NCBI GenBank assembly: GCA_910588815.1
Contig: CAJUQY010000018.1
Span: 1 to 49,691, forward strand
Source: an uncultured Lachnospiraceae bacterium
GTDB taxonomy: Bacteria > Bacillota > Clostridia > Lachnospirales > Lachnospiraceae
Direction of reading: 5' to 3'
Length of the DNA stretch: 49,691 nucleotides
Every line of letters starts with the position of its first letter. The stretch's first letter is position 1. Positions 32,834-41,604 of the stretch are shown here, in pieces. Below the pieces are notes generated by a model that saw only the letters and a list, made by a program, of their open reading frames with translations, was not told the origin of the DNA and did not search any database. A program made the translations under genes and the position numbers.

Positions 32834-34608
32834 GCAAGATCCTCCTCTTTGAATCCCATCTGCAAAGCCCGCTCCTTGACTTCCCGATAATATAGCCCTC
32901 CTGAAAGCAAAATTTTATCAAACAGTTCTTTATGTTTCTCTAAGTAGTCTGGCGACTGCACTGTAAATCCAAATTTATCAACCCCGATTTTTTGATCAGA
33001 GCCATCCACCACCACAGCTACCTGAGCGCCATTGGATTCTATTTTTTCAATAGCCGCCTTTAATGCACCTCCAGCTCCATATATCGCGTATCGTTTTCCC
33101 GGTACAATGGCGTCTGCGGAAGCTTTTCTCTCACTTTCAGGGACAAAATCTATGATTTTTTTCGGCTGCCAAAGTTTAACCAATCCCTGCAAATTTTCAA
33201 TATGTAATATAATATCCCAACCATTGTGGGAAATAGAGTGTGCCACACCATTTATCAATGCAACTTCACTCCCCGATTCTCCGGAGAAATAATCATTTTT
33301 TGTTGTCTCCGTAAAGTTCCAATATAAAAGTGTCCCTGGATTGAGCACCAGCTTTTCCATTCGTTCAAATACATGAACCAGCCCTACTTTTCCGGACAGG
33401 ACCATCGCATATCTGTTATAATTGTTTTGTTTTAATGCCTGATAAACCACATATCCAAAAGTATATTCTTCTGAATCACAATATTGAATCTTCCCATCGC
33501 CACGATAGTTTTTTTTCAGTGTTCTGATGGAATGCTTATCTGCATACACATATGCTTCACTGAATAATCCCAGATTTTTTAATGCAGCTTCCGTTTCGTT
33601 TTCATGGGTGCATACGATCAGCCCTACAAAACTCTTATCCATTAAGTTCGTTCTGGATTCATTATAGCGGGCGCTGTAGCTCTCTGTGTAAGGCATACTT
33701 TCACTGAAACGCTGACTGGCTGCTTTATTTTCTTCCGGAATCTTTCCATCTTGAATATCTAATACATTGATATGATCCGATCCTATCAAGGGACTTTCTA
33801 TTTCCACTAGTTTTTCATACATATCCCGCGATACATCATAGATTTCTTCATTTGCATCTCGCATAAAAGTATCACAGGCCAATCCGCACAATTCACACCA
33901 CTGCAACTGACTGCCGAAATCTTCTGGTTTCTTTTTCCACCAGCCTTCTTCTATTGCCCATCCCCCGGGACCATCAAAAAGCATATCCAGCGCACCAGCC
34001 ACTTCACAGAAAAAGGCTCCTTTCGGTGTAACAGAAGCGCTCCACATATTCTGCACCCAGCATCTGTCCCTCAATGCAAACCACTGATCATCCGGAATCT
34101 GCAGTGCTTTTCGGGTCACCAGCGCTGGTTGATGATACATGGAATTAACATGGTCGTTCAACGCCTGATATTGAATGGTATCCTGAATTACTTCATAATA
34201 TTTTTTATAATTTTCTCCTATAGAAGACCATAATCCGGGACCATTTACCGTTTGCCGTACTCCGCCTAAACATGGGTAGGGAAAAGTATGTTCCATCTCC
34301 ATATCATGAATTGCATCCATAAAATGCACCTGTGGACGCAGCATATCATCCGTCTGTTTGGGGGGCCGCTTTCCAGCAAGATACCTCGCCATTCTCTCGA
34401 ATTCTGGATTTAAAGTCGGTTCTCCCCCCATAATCCCGATGGTCCCAACATATCCGTCCAAAGAGTCTACTGCCCGCTTAAAAGTTTCGAAACTCATAAA
34501 ATATGGTTTCTTATGAAGGCCGCAAAACCGGGTACAATTTGAACAATGATGAACACATGCATTGGTTACATCAATTTGTATAATTCTCATATCCTTTGGT
34601 GATTTCAT
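32824..34608 (-). CDS. Three-part radical SAM protein with C-terminal Rossmann-like module
   Basis: 594 residues from ATG 34606-34608 (AAAGGA eight bases away). Residues 5-300 form a radical SAM domain with cluster cysteines C18, C22, C25 (CVHHCSNC), the GGEPTLNPEF motif, and a cysteine-rich end (CEVAGALD, CELCGLAC) like an auxiliary cluster site. Residues about 320-490 are an unassigned alpha/beta domain (GLIVCTHENE ... AYVYADK ... MVLSGKVGLV). Residues 504-594 are the module (RYAIYGAGGALKAA, FGFTVQSPDYL). I know no characterised enzyme with this order. Context suggests radical chemistry on a sugar or a carrier within the glycan assembly. Confidence 0.72.
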   Translation of the reverse strand: MKSPKDMRIIQIDVTNACVHHCSNCTRFCGLHKKPYFMSFETFKRAVDSLDGYVGTIGIMGGEPTLNPEFERMARYLAGKRPPKQTDDMLRPQVHFMDAIHDMEMEHTFPYPCLGGVRQTVNGPGLWSSIGENYKKYYEVIQDTIQYQALNDHVNSMYHQPALVTRKALQIPDDQWFALRDRCWVQNMWSASVTPKGAFFCEVAGALDMLFDGPGGWAIEEGWWKKKPEDFGSQLQWCELCGLACDTFMRDANEEIYDVSRDMYEKLVEIESPLIGSDHINVLDIQDGKIPEENKAASQRFSESMPYTESYSARYNESRTNLMDKSFVGLIVCTHENETEAALKNLGLFSEAYVYADKHSIRTLKKNYRGDGKIQYCDSEEYTFGYVVYQALKQNNYNRYAMVLSGKVGLVHVFERMEKLVLNPGTLLYWNFTETTKNDYFSGESGSEVALINGVAHSISHNGWDIILHIENLQGLVKLWQPKKIIDFVPESERKASADAIVPGKRYAIYGAGGALKAAIEKIESNGAQVAVVVDGSDQKIGVDKFGFTVQSPDYLEKHKELFDKILLSGGLYYREVKERALQMGFKEEDLAWI

Positions 34609-34646
34609 GACATATTTCCTTTCGCAATTAAATTCTTTCAACAGAA

Positions 34647-35990
34647 TTATCCATAGAACTTATAATCTGTCACCGCAACACAATACTCTTCTTTATGTAC
34701 CGAAAAAAAATAAGAAGTCAGCAGCTCCGCCGCGTACGCAACATGTCTGTCTGTCTCATGTTTATAACCAGTCTCCTGGTCGATCTCCATCATCCGAAAC
34801 AGTACCGGAAACACCCATTCGCAATACGCATCATAAATCTCGCTTCTTGCTATCACCATGTTGTTCGGATAATATAAACATTCCTCCATATACTGCTCGA
34901 AAGATTCCCGGCTTTCCGGATGACATTCTGAAACTACTTTCAGCATGGTCTGATATACCGGTTCCTTTACCGGCGTTTCTTTCAGAAACATATTCCGGAT
35001 TCCCCCGGGGACATAGCGGGGAGTTGTAAGTATCACGTCAATTCCGTTTGCTTTCAATGCCGCCGCTTCCTCCTCGGTAATGATAAAGTGTCTTCGATAA
35101 TGGCATAGACCTTTATACTTCACCGGCTCTGCATTTTTCCAAATCCAATATGCTGCTGTCATTTCTGCCAACATGCGGTTTTTTTCAGAAATGTTGTCTC
35201 CCGTTTCGTCCAAAAACTTTTCTGATTTCTTTTCTGCAAAGATACTCCCCGCCTGAATGGGACAAATCCATTCTGGATATTCCGTCTCTGCAATGGCCGC
35301 ACTGTCCCATCTGCTGAACACCATATAAATATGCAGCTGCTGTTTCCCCGAACCTTTGGAACCGCTTTTCCAAGCAGACGTTACAGGAAACGCATGAAGG
35401 TTTCTGTATGCGCCCAGTACCCTCTCATAATCTTTATGAAAATCAAACCTTTCCGTTTCACGGAACATAGATGCCAGGTCCAGATAGAATAAAGTCGGAA
35501 ATTTATAATGTCTTCTTTCCTCAGTCTTTTCCGGCAGCGGCGCTTCCGGCTCCTCTTCCATATTTAGCCAGCTTCCGTCATAATCATCTTCATACAAGTA
35601 AAATTTTAAACTTCCATATTGTTTACAGCCGCAAAGAATCTGCTTTCCTTTTAATTCCGACATTTTCTCCAGGCTGATTCTGATAAAATCTGAAAAGCCA
35701 AACTTTCGGGCATAGGTTTCTGCCTCATCATGATATTTTTCCGGCATGGCAATCATAACCGTCGTATCCCTGGATGCCTGGCAGTCCTGAATTTCGATTA
35801 CTTTTTCCTGTTCCAGTTCCGCCGGATTCCCCTCTATACGAGTCACTACAAACCCGGCAAATTCAAAGTCTTCGTACAAAAACCTCAGATACCGATACAG
35901 TTCCAGCGCCACCAAATGGGCTCCATAAATCAAAATCTGTCCTCTTTCCAGTATACGTTTCAGTTCCAATTCCATGTTCTGTTCTATCAT
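34647..35990 (-). CDS. DUF4422 glycosyltransferase-like protein with N-terminal Rossmann-like module
   Basis: About 447 residues. Module at about 14-115 (QILIYGAHLVALELY, GFVVTRIEGN, VMIAMPEKYH, GFSDFIRI), a 70-residue linker, then DUF4422 from about 200 (IHIYMVFSRWD-like start, PIQAGSIFA, LAEMTAAYWIWKN, KGLCHYRRHF, NNMVIARSEIYDAYCEWVFPVLF). Start uncertain: the frame begins at a TTG overlapping the galE stop by four bases without a ribosome site; ATG 35988-35990 or the ATG five codons later are more likely. Paralogue of the DUF4422 gene at 16.6 kb, about 19 kb away. Confidence 0.82.
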   Translation of the reverse strand: MIEQNMELELKRILERGQILIYGAHLVALELYRYLRFLYEDFEFAGFVVTRIEGNPAELEQEKVIEIQDCQASRDTTVMIAMPEKYHDEAETYARKFGFSDFIRISLEKMSELKGKQILCGCKQYGSLKFYLYEDDYDGSWLNMEEEPEAPLPEKTEERRHYKFPTLFYLDLASMFRETERFDFHKDYERVLGAYRNLHAFPVTSAWKSGSKGSGKQQLHIYMVFSRWDSAAIAETEYPEWICPIQAGSIFAEKKSEKFLDETGDNISEKNRMLAEMTAAYWIWKNAEPVKYKGLCHYRRHFIITEEEAAALKANGIDVILTTPRYVPGGIRNMFLKETPVKEPVYQTMLKVVSECHPESRESFEQYMEECLYYPNNMVIARSEIYDAYCEWVFPVLFRMMEIDQETGYKHETDRHVAYAAELLTSYFFSVHKEEYCVAVTDYKFYG

Positions 35991-36016
35991 CCTGCTATCC
36001 CATGCAATCCCATTTC

Positions 36017-36988
36017 TCAAAATTTTTTATTACAATACCATTTCCATGCATGCTCCAATATCACTCGGATATCCCCATACTGGGGTTTCCATCCCAGCAG
36101 ATTTTGAGCTCTCTTCGCATCACCCACCAAAATCGGCGGATCGCCTGCTCTGCGCTCTTCCATAATAGAAGGAATCGCCCTTCCGGTAACTTCTTCTGCC
36201 GCCCTAATTACTTCCAGCACAGAATTTCCTACGCAATTTCCGAGATTCATGCAGGCGCTGTCCCCACCGTTTCTCAGATACTCCATTGCCCGAAGGTGGG
36301 CATCTGCCAGATCTGTCACATGAATATAATCCCGGATACAGCTTCCGTCCCTGGTGGGATAATCCGTCCCAAATACCCGGATCGCGTCTCTGTCCCCGGC
36401 TGCCGCCTCCAGGATCAGCGGAATCAAATGGGTCTCCGGTGTATGGCTTTCTCCGATCTCTCCCTGCGGATCCGCTCCGGCCGCATTGAAATATCGAAGA
36501 CAGCAGTAATTCAGTCCATAAGCTTGGTGATAATCTGCCAAAATCCGTTCGATCATCAGTTTCGAGGCTCCATAAGGATTGATCGGTCTCTGATCCATCT
36601 CCTCTGTAATAGGCATCTGCTCCGGAACTCCGTAGGTGGCGCAGGTGGAAGAAAACACCAGGTTTTTCACCTGATATTTTCCCATTGCATCCAGCAGATG
36701 AAGCGTATTCACCACATTGTTGTTATAGTATTTCGAGGGTTTTAATACGGATTCCCCCACATATGCATAAGCAGCAAAATGAAACACTCCGTCAATTGGA
36801 TATTTTTTGAATATCTCATACAGCCGGTTCTGGTCAGCCAGATCACCAGTTTCTAAAATCCCCCACCGGACGGCCTCCCGATGCCCATATACCAGATTAT
36901 CAAAGACAACCGTCTCAAATCCCTGCTCGTTCAACCGTTTATTAATATGGCTGCCGATATATCCGGCTCCGCCTGTAATCAATATCAT
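36017..36988 (-). CDS. galE: UDP-glucose 4-epimerase
   Basis: 323 residues from ATG 36986-36988 (AAAGGA nine bases upstream); a 16-codon longer reading overlaps glf and lacks family likeness. SDR fold with GGAGYIGSH at 6-14, SSTCATYG, catalytic YGASK in NPYGASKLMIER, and CCLRYFNAAGADPQG. Interconverts UDP-Glc and UDP-Gal, supplying the mutase next door. Together they give UDP-Galf. Confidence 0.95.
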   Translation of the reverse strand: MILITGGAGYIGSHINKRLNEQGFETVVFDNLVYGHREAVRWGILETGDLADQNRLYEIFKKYPIDGVFHFAAYAYVGESVLKPSKYYNNNVVNTLHLLDAMGKYQVKNLVFSSTCATYGVPEQMPITEEMDQRPINPYGASKLMIERILADYHQAYGLNYCCLRYFNAAGADPQGEIGESHTPETHLIPLILEAAAGDRDAIRVFGTDYPTRDGSCIRDYIHVTDLADAHLRAMEYLRNGGDSACMNLGNCVGNSVLEVIRAAEEVTGRAIPSIMEERRAGDPPILVGDAKRAQNLLGWKPQYGDIRVILEHAWKWYCNKKF

Positions 36989-37029
36989 AGCCGCACATCC
37001 TTTGCTTTTATACTCACAAATATATTCTT

Positions 37030-38136
37030 CTAACAATCTGCCAGGGAATCCGTCAGATCCAGAACGCTGCCTATCACCTTGTCCATATCAAAATACTGAT
37101 ACGTCCCCAGCCTTCCGGCAAATATCACATGCTTCTCTTTCTTGGCCCGTTCCAGATATTGTCCATAAAGCGCATTATTTTTTTCATCATTGACTGGATA
37201 ATACGCCTCTTCTCCCAGCTTCCAGACCGCCGGATATTCTCTTGTAATCACGGTTTTTCCGGGATTTCCTTCTCCAAAGCGAAAATGTTTATGTTCTACA
37301 ATCCTCGTGTATGGAGTTTCCGAATCGGTAAAATTCATTCCGGCCACGCCCTGATAATTGTCTGTATCCAATACTTCTGTCTCGAACCGCAGGCTGCGAT
37401 ATTCCAACGCCCCGTAGCAATATTCATAGTAAGCGTCAATCGGGCCGGTGAACACCACGCATTTCGCTTGGGCTTCGTATGTTTTTCGATGCTGCAGAAA
37501 ATCTGTATTTAACTGTACCTCAATTCCTGACAGCATATTTCTGACCATAGCCGTATAGCCATCCTGAGGAATTCCCTGATGTGGATGATTAAAATAATTG
37601 TTGTCATAAGTGAACCGGACAGGGAGTCTTTTAATAATAAAGGCTGGAAGCTCTCTGCATTCCCTCCCCCACTGCTTTGCGGTGTAGCCTTTGATCAGTT
37701 TTTCGTAGATATCTCTCCCCACCAGCTTCAGCGCCTGCTCTTCCAAATTTTTCGGCTCCGAAATATTTTCCTGTTCCGCCTGCCTGGCTATTTCACGCTT
37801 TGCCTCTTCGGGAGTCTTCGTCCCCCAAAGCTGATAGAAGGTATTCATATTAAAAGGAAGATTGTATAGCTCGCCGTGGTAATTCGCCACCGGGGAGTAA
37901 ACAAAGTGGTTAAATCTTGCAAAACGGTTCACAAATTCCCATACACTCTCTTGATCCGTATGAAAAATATGGGGACCGTACTGGTGCACCTCGATTCCTT
38001 CTATTTCCGAACTAAAGATATTCCCCCCAATATGATTCCTTTTTTCAAGAACCTTACAGCAATACCCTTTTTCCGTCATTACCCTGGCAAAAGTAGCTCC
38101 GGCAAGACCCGCTCCGACAATCAAATAATCCAACAT
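37030..38136 (-). CDS. glf: UDP-galactopyranose mutase
   Basis: 368-residue flavoenzyme that converts UDP-galactopyranose to UDP-galactofuranose. FAD site LIVGAGLAGATFA at 5-17, GGNIFS, GPHIFHT, NLPFNMNTFYQLWG, and the C-terminal AGRLGTYQYFDMD. Normal family length. With galE it shows that galactofuranose is part of the product and offers a donor for the DUF4422 proteins. AT content is between that of the island core and the flanks. Confidence 0.95.
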   Translation of the reverse strand: MLDYLIVGAGLAGATFARVMTEKGYCCKVLEKRNHIGGNIFSSEIEGIEVHQYGPHIFHTDQESVWEFVNRFARFNHFVYSPVANYHGELYNLPFNMNTFYQLWGTKTPEEAKREIARQAEQENISEPKNLEEQALKLVGRDIYEKLIKGYTAKQWGRECRELPAFIIKRLPVRFTYDNNYFNHPHQGIPQDGYTAMVRNMLSGIEVQLNTDFLQHRKTYEAQAKCVVFTGPIDAYYEYCYGALEYRSLRFETEVLDTDNYQGVAGMNFTDSETPYTRIVEHKHFRFGEGNPGKTVITREYPAVWKLGEEAYYPVNDEKNNALYGQYLERAKKEKHVIFAGRLGTYQYFDMDKVIGSVLDLTDSLADC

Positions 38137-38152
38137 GTTTGTGCTTTACTCC

Positions 38153-39508
38153 TTATGATCCCTGTCCAACATCAAAATTTTCAATCATAATCGGCTTTCC
38201 CGTTTTCTCATATAACTGAACAACGCTGCTCCAATCCCCATAATAGGCATCACTCAGGACAATTGCCCGGTCAAGATCAGGCGAATCATCATAAATGCCA
38301 TAGCCTTCCGCCCGATACGACTCTAATATTTCCTTATATTCTTTCCAAAGTTCCGGACGCATGGATTCTATGGTTGCTTTCATTAAAGGATGTGGACGCC
38401 AGAGCAATACTATATCTTCCTGATTTTCTTTAAAAATCTGAAATACTTGCCGCATTTTTTTAAGCATCCGTCTATCGTTTTGTAAAATTGCCGATACCGT
38501 CGTATTGTAAAGTATAATCCTTTTGAAGCTCCCATCTGGCTTCTCAATAATCTGTCTCCACTCCTCTGGGATCTCTATGTCTTCTCGTCTGGTGTTCAGG
38601 ATCTTGTCCACCTTCGGAGAGCCAAGTCCCAGAATCTTCTCTTCCCAATAGCTTCTGCTCTGCTCTCCCAGCTCTTTTGTCAGAACCTTGATGTAGACTT
38701 GCCGCATATCCTCGGACTGTACGATGACCTTATGTGCATGAAGCACGCCGGGGGTGATACAGAAGTGCTTCATTCCCTCGATAGCCTCATCGTTGTCCGG
38801 TGAAACCTCTCCCAATATAAAATAAGGTATATATACCAATAAATCCGTGTACCGTTTTAAATTCTTCGAGAAAAACCGGGGGGATACACTGGTCACAAAG
38901 TTTGCATCGTCATACGGGTTGTGGATAAAGATAATATCCGGATGCCGTTTTTCAAAATCGTAAGCCTTGTAATCGATCACAGGCACATCTGCCGGATAGT
39001 CGTTTCCCTCGTAATGAATCTCCCGAAAACTGCCGTCCGGATTTTTATCATAGTAAGGAATGGGAATCACATAGGCGTCACAGTCAGGATCTGCATCTGC
39101 TGCTCTCCATACGCTCTCCAGAGAGTCCCACATGGACGCTTTATATGGAAGAAACACGGCTTCTGTCCGAACCGGAATGTCTGTGTTTGCACTGTTTTGA
39201 ATCCGAATCAACTGTTTCCGCAGATTCTTGCAGGCCTTGCCTGGATTAATCTGCTGCCCCTGGCTAAGATTGTCATAAATTTGGTAAAGCATTTCACAAT
39301 ACTGCTCAATCAGCCCTATAGTCGGGAAACCCTCTCCCTCTTCGTTCTCAATGACCGTCCCCGCCTGAATGGCTCCCTGCTGGGACTGCCCCAACAAATG
39401 TAGTGCGCCGGAGATATTCCTCTGTTCTATCTCTTTTCTGATTTCCTCATGGATCCCGTCCAATGCCTGAAAGAGATCGTCGAGCATTTTTTTCAGATGC
39501 TTTCTCAT
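38153..39508 (-). CDS. CDP-glycerol glycerophosphotransferase-like (GT-B) protein
   Basis: 451 residues. About 110 helical residues lead into a GT-B-like part with FLPYKASMWDSLESVWRAA, VIPIPYYDKNPDGS, ILGLGSPKVDK, RIILYNTTVS, LLWRPHPLMKAT and SDAYYGDWSSVVQLYEKTGKPIMI. The PHPL and GSPKVD motifs resemble TagF/TagB-type CDP-glycerol transferases, and similar Clostridia proteins carry that annotation, though the N-terminus differs. It may transfer a polyol phosphate from the CDP-polyol made by the cytidylyltransferase at the far end. No signal or membrane helix. First gene of the island transcript; ATG six bases after GGAGG. Confidence 0.7.
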   Translation of the reverse strand: MRKHLKKMLDDLFQALDGIHEEIRKEIEQRNISGALHLLGQSQQGAIQAGTVIENEEGEGFPTIGLIEQYCEMLYQIYDNLSQGQQINPGKACKNLRKQLIRIQNSANTDIPVRTEAVFLPYKASMWDSLESVWRAADADPDCDAYVIPIPYYDKNPDGSFREIHYEGNDYPADVPVIDYKAYDFEKRHPDIIFIHNPYDDANFVTSVSPRFFSKNLKRYTDLLVYIPYFILGEVSPDNDEAIEGMKHFCITPGVLHAHKVIVQSEDMRQVYIKVLTKELGEQSRSYWEEKILGLGSPKVDKILNTRREDIEIPEEWRQIIEKPDGSFKRIILYNTTVSAILQNDRRMLKKMRQVFQIFKENQEDIVLLWRPHPLMKATIESMRPELWKEYKEILESYRAEGYGIYDDSPDLDRAIVLSDAYYGDWSSVVQLYEKTGKPIMIENFDVGQGS

Positions 39509-39569
39509 GGATTACCTCCGGCCGTCACTGATTGAAACTTAATCTTATAAAAAGTCACATTCCCCTAAT

Positions 39570-39598
39570 ATTATATATCGCTCCATTTGGTGAATAAC
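39570..39598 (-). promoter_or_regulatory. Possible promoter of the glycan island
   Basis: Minus-strand TATAAT at 39570-39575 with GTTATT (39593-39598) 17 bases upstream, about 60 bases ahead of the first island gene. The -10 box is perfect and the -35 box is poor, as for a promoter that needs an activator. No other strong promoter is visible in the 122 bases between the island and the toxin gene, and I see no terminator there. Confidence 0.4.
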
Positions 39599-39630
39599 AT
39601 AAGTGTGGAAAACGATTTTGCACCTGTATT

Positions 39631-39963
39631 CTAATCCTGCAATCCAAAAGTACGATACATCCATGCTTTACTATCAACTAACATATGCAAAATCCGAATG
39701 ACATAAACTATGTCTTCTCGAACCACATAATATATCTTATAATTACGATAATAGTCCTTACGAACACCTATTTCAGCAAGAAATTCGTCTTCATCCAGGT
39801 CATTTCTCTCCGGAAAATTTTGTAATGAATTTATTTGAATTCGAATGCCGTTTACCATGTTTTTAGCAGCAGACGGATTCTTCAATTGATAAGCAATATA
39901 ATCGCCGATATTTTCCAAATCGGACTCTGCCAACTCCGTAATTCTAATTTGATATTGGATCAT
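39631..39963 (-). CDS. RelE/ParE-family toxin
   Basis: 110 residues: IQYQIRITELAESDLENIGDYIA at the start, NFPERNDLDEDEFLAEIGVRKDYYRNYKIYYVV in the middle and VIRILH near the end, all typical of the ParE/RelE toxin fold, which poisons gyrase (ParE) or cleaves mRNA (RelE). The ATG lies inside the antitoxin gene (20-base overlap), as usual in these pairs. It sits just outside the promoter end of the glycan island. Confidence 0.85.
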   Translation of the reverse strand: MIQYQIRITELAESDLENIGDYIAYQLKNPSAAKNMVNGIRIQINSLQNFPERNDLDEDEFLAEIGVRKDYYRNYKIYYVVREDIVYVIRILHMLVDSKAWMYRTFGLQD

Positions 39964-40117
39964 CTTGATATTTCTTCTCCAATTTGTTGCATACCATATT
40001 AAAATCTTTTACTCTGCCCTTTTCAACTTGTTCTAAGCCGTTCATCACAAGACTACGGACCTCCTTCTTTTGTTCCTCCAATGATCTCAAATAGTTTTCA
40101 TTCAGCGCAATCGACAC
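39944..40117 (-). CDS. Short antitoxin partner of the ParE/RelE-type toxin
   Basis: 57 residues read from a GTG at 40115-40117 to TAG at 39944-39946. The sequence begins MSIALNENYLRSLEEQKKE and ends EKKYQDDPISN; it is charged and helical like short RelB/Phd-type partners. AAAGGTGG lies nine bases before the GTG. The toxin starts within its last 20 bases. Identity as the antitoxin rests on the overlap and position, since the sequence itself matches no family I can name with certainty. Confidence 0.7.
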   Translation of the reverse strand: MSIALNENYLRSLEEQKKEVRSLVMNGLEQVEKGRVKDFNMVCNKLEKKYQDDPISN

Positions 40118-40158
40118 GACGAACTACCACCTTTCTTCGCTTTTCTTACAATCCCATC

Positions 40159-41604
40159 CTACTCCGCCAGCGCCGCAAACGCCGTGTCAAAGATACTCCC
40201 CGTATCGATCAGGCGGCAGGGCTCCTCGTAGCTCTCTTCCTTCACGGTGCACTGGATCATCCGGCCGTCCGGCAGCACGGTCCAGGAATTGTATTCCTCG
40301 GTGTAATAGGTTCCCATATATATATAGGAAAGCTTTGTGTATGAGACGGTCCTTCCGGCCGCGGTTATGGTCTGGACGCCGTCGAAGGAAACCTCCGCGT
40401 AATCACCTGAGGTCTGCATGTAAGCGTAGGAGGACTCCTGGGACTGTGCCAAATCCTCCTCGCCGTAGTTGTCGTCTATGGTGTAGAGGGTGTAGGTCAG
40501 GGACAGATCGTGGACATCGTCGTGCTCACTCCGGTTAAAACGGAGCCAGGTCTTGTCGGAACTGTCGTCATAGACAAAGCCGTCAGGACAGGAGATCCCC
40601 GCCGTGTTGTCGTCCCAGTTTGTGCCCAGCACGTATTCTCCCTTTTCGTTCTGGTGGATCGTGTAGTCCCTGCTCTCCGGCTCCTCCGGATCTCTCGTCT
40701 CCTCCGCGGTTTCATCAGGCAGAGTTTCCAGCGCATCCATGTCGAGGGCACTCTGCCTCACCTCGTCCGGCACGGTGATTTCTGACACCGTATCCAGCTC
40801 ATAGCCGGAAATGGAGACAGAAAACTCCTTGATCGTCACCTCATCAAAACCCTGGGCCTCTCTGTTCGCCTGCATCAGGGCATTGTAGCTGTCCGTAAAA
40901 TCCATGGAGATTTCGGTCGGAAGCCCGGTAACTCTGTCTATGACGAGGGTTGCCTTTGCCTCCAGGCCATTGTACACATCTGTGTCCTCTTCCAAGAGCG
41001 TCCCCACTGTGGACATGATGCCGGAAAGGTTCTCTCCTGTAATGGTCCCGCCCACTTGGTAAAGCCCCTCCCCGTCCGCCGGCTCCACAGTCAGGGCTCC
41101 GGGATTTTTCAAGAGGAGGTCTATGGTTTCCGTCACGTCACCCTGGCTGCCTGTCTGTCCGGCGGTTTCTTTTATCCACTGGCCGCCGGAACCGGTATAG
41201 GTCACATATTTGCCGTCTTCTTTCACGGCGTAAGTCTCTGTATCCACCGTGATTCCAGCCAGATTGATATCCACGGTTCCGCGCATGTGGACTGCCTCCG
41301 GCTCTCTCATCTGTTCGATGGTCTGTTCCATTTTACATTCCAGAGTGGCCTCCACGCCCTGGGCCTTGTAATCCATGACCATATTCATGAATAAATTCCC
41401 TTTTATGGAAGCTGCCGCCTGAAGAGTATCCTTTGCCCGCCCAAGCAGCTCCTCGGCCGTAGCCGGGGCCTCCACCGCCTCCTCACTGTTCTCCGGTTCC
41501 GATCCCGGATCTGTCTCCCCGGCCTTCTTCCCGCAGCCGGAAACCATTCCCGCCGCCAGGGCCGCTATGGTCAGCCATATTGCAATCTGTTTTCTTCTTT
41601 TCAT
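40159..41604 (-). CDS. Lipoprotein, LppX-like (DUF6612 type)
   Basis: 481 residues from ATG 41602-41604 (AGAGGA upstream); the longer frame adds 39 residues and hides the signal. Lipoprotein signal: MKRRK, hydrophobic 7-20, lipobox VSGC with Cys24. A low-complexity acidic linker follows (30-55), then a domain of the LppX/LprG sort (AKDTLQAAASIKGNLFM ... YVTYTGSGGQWIKE ... VTGLPTEISMDFTDSY), then a second acidic linker (about 325-345) and a C-terminal domain of about 130 residues (CPDGFVYDDSSDKTWLRF ... EYNSWTVLPDGRMIQCTV). Outer face of the membrane; function unknown, possibly lipid or glycolipid handling. Confidence 0.75.
   Translation of the reverse strand: MKRRKQIAIWLTIAALAAGMVSGCGKKAGETDPGSEPENSEEAVEAPATAEELLGRAKDTLQAAASIKGNLFMNMVMDYKAQGVEATLECKMEQTIEQMREPEAVHMRGTVDINLAGITVDTETYAVKEDGKYVTYTGSGGQWIKETAGQTGSQGDVTETIDLLLKNPGALTVEPADGEGLYQVGGTITGENLSGIMSTVGTLLEEDTDVYNGLEAKATLVIDRVTGLPTEISMDFTDSYNALMQANREAQGFDEVTIKEFSVSISGYELDTVSEITVPDEVRQSALDMDALETLPDETAEETRDPEEPESRDYTIHQNEKGEYVLGTNWDDNTAGISCPDGFVYDDSSDKTWLRFNRSEHDDVHDLSLTYTLYTIDDNYGEEDLAQSQESSYAYMQTSGDYAEVSFDGVQTITAAGRTVSYTKLSYIYMGTYYTEEYNSWTVLPDGRMIQCTVKEESYEEPCRLIDTGSIFDTAFAALAE

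Noticed and set aside
35774..36745. Plus-strand reading frame of 323 codons
   Set aside because: Runs antisense across galE and a DUF4422 gene; composition is serine/proline-rich with no family likeness.
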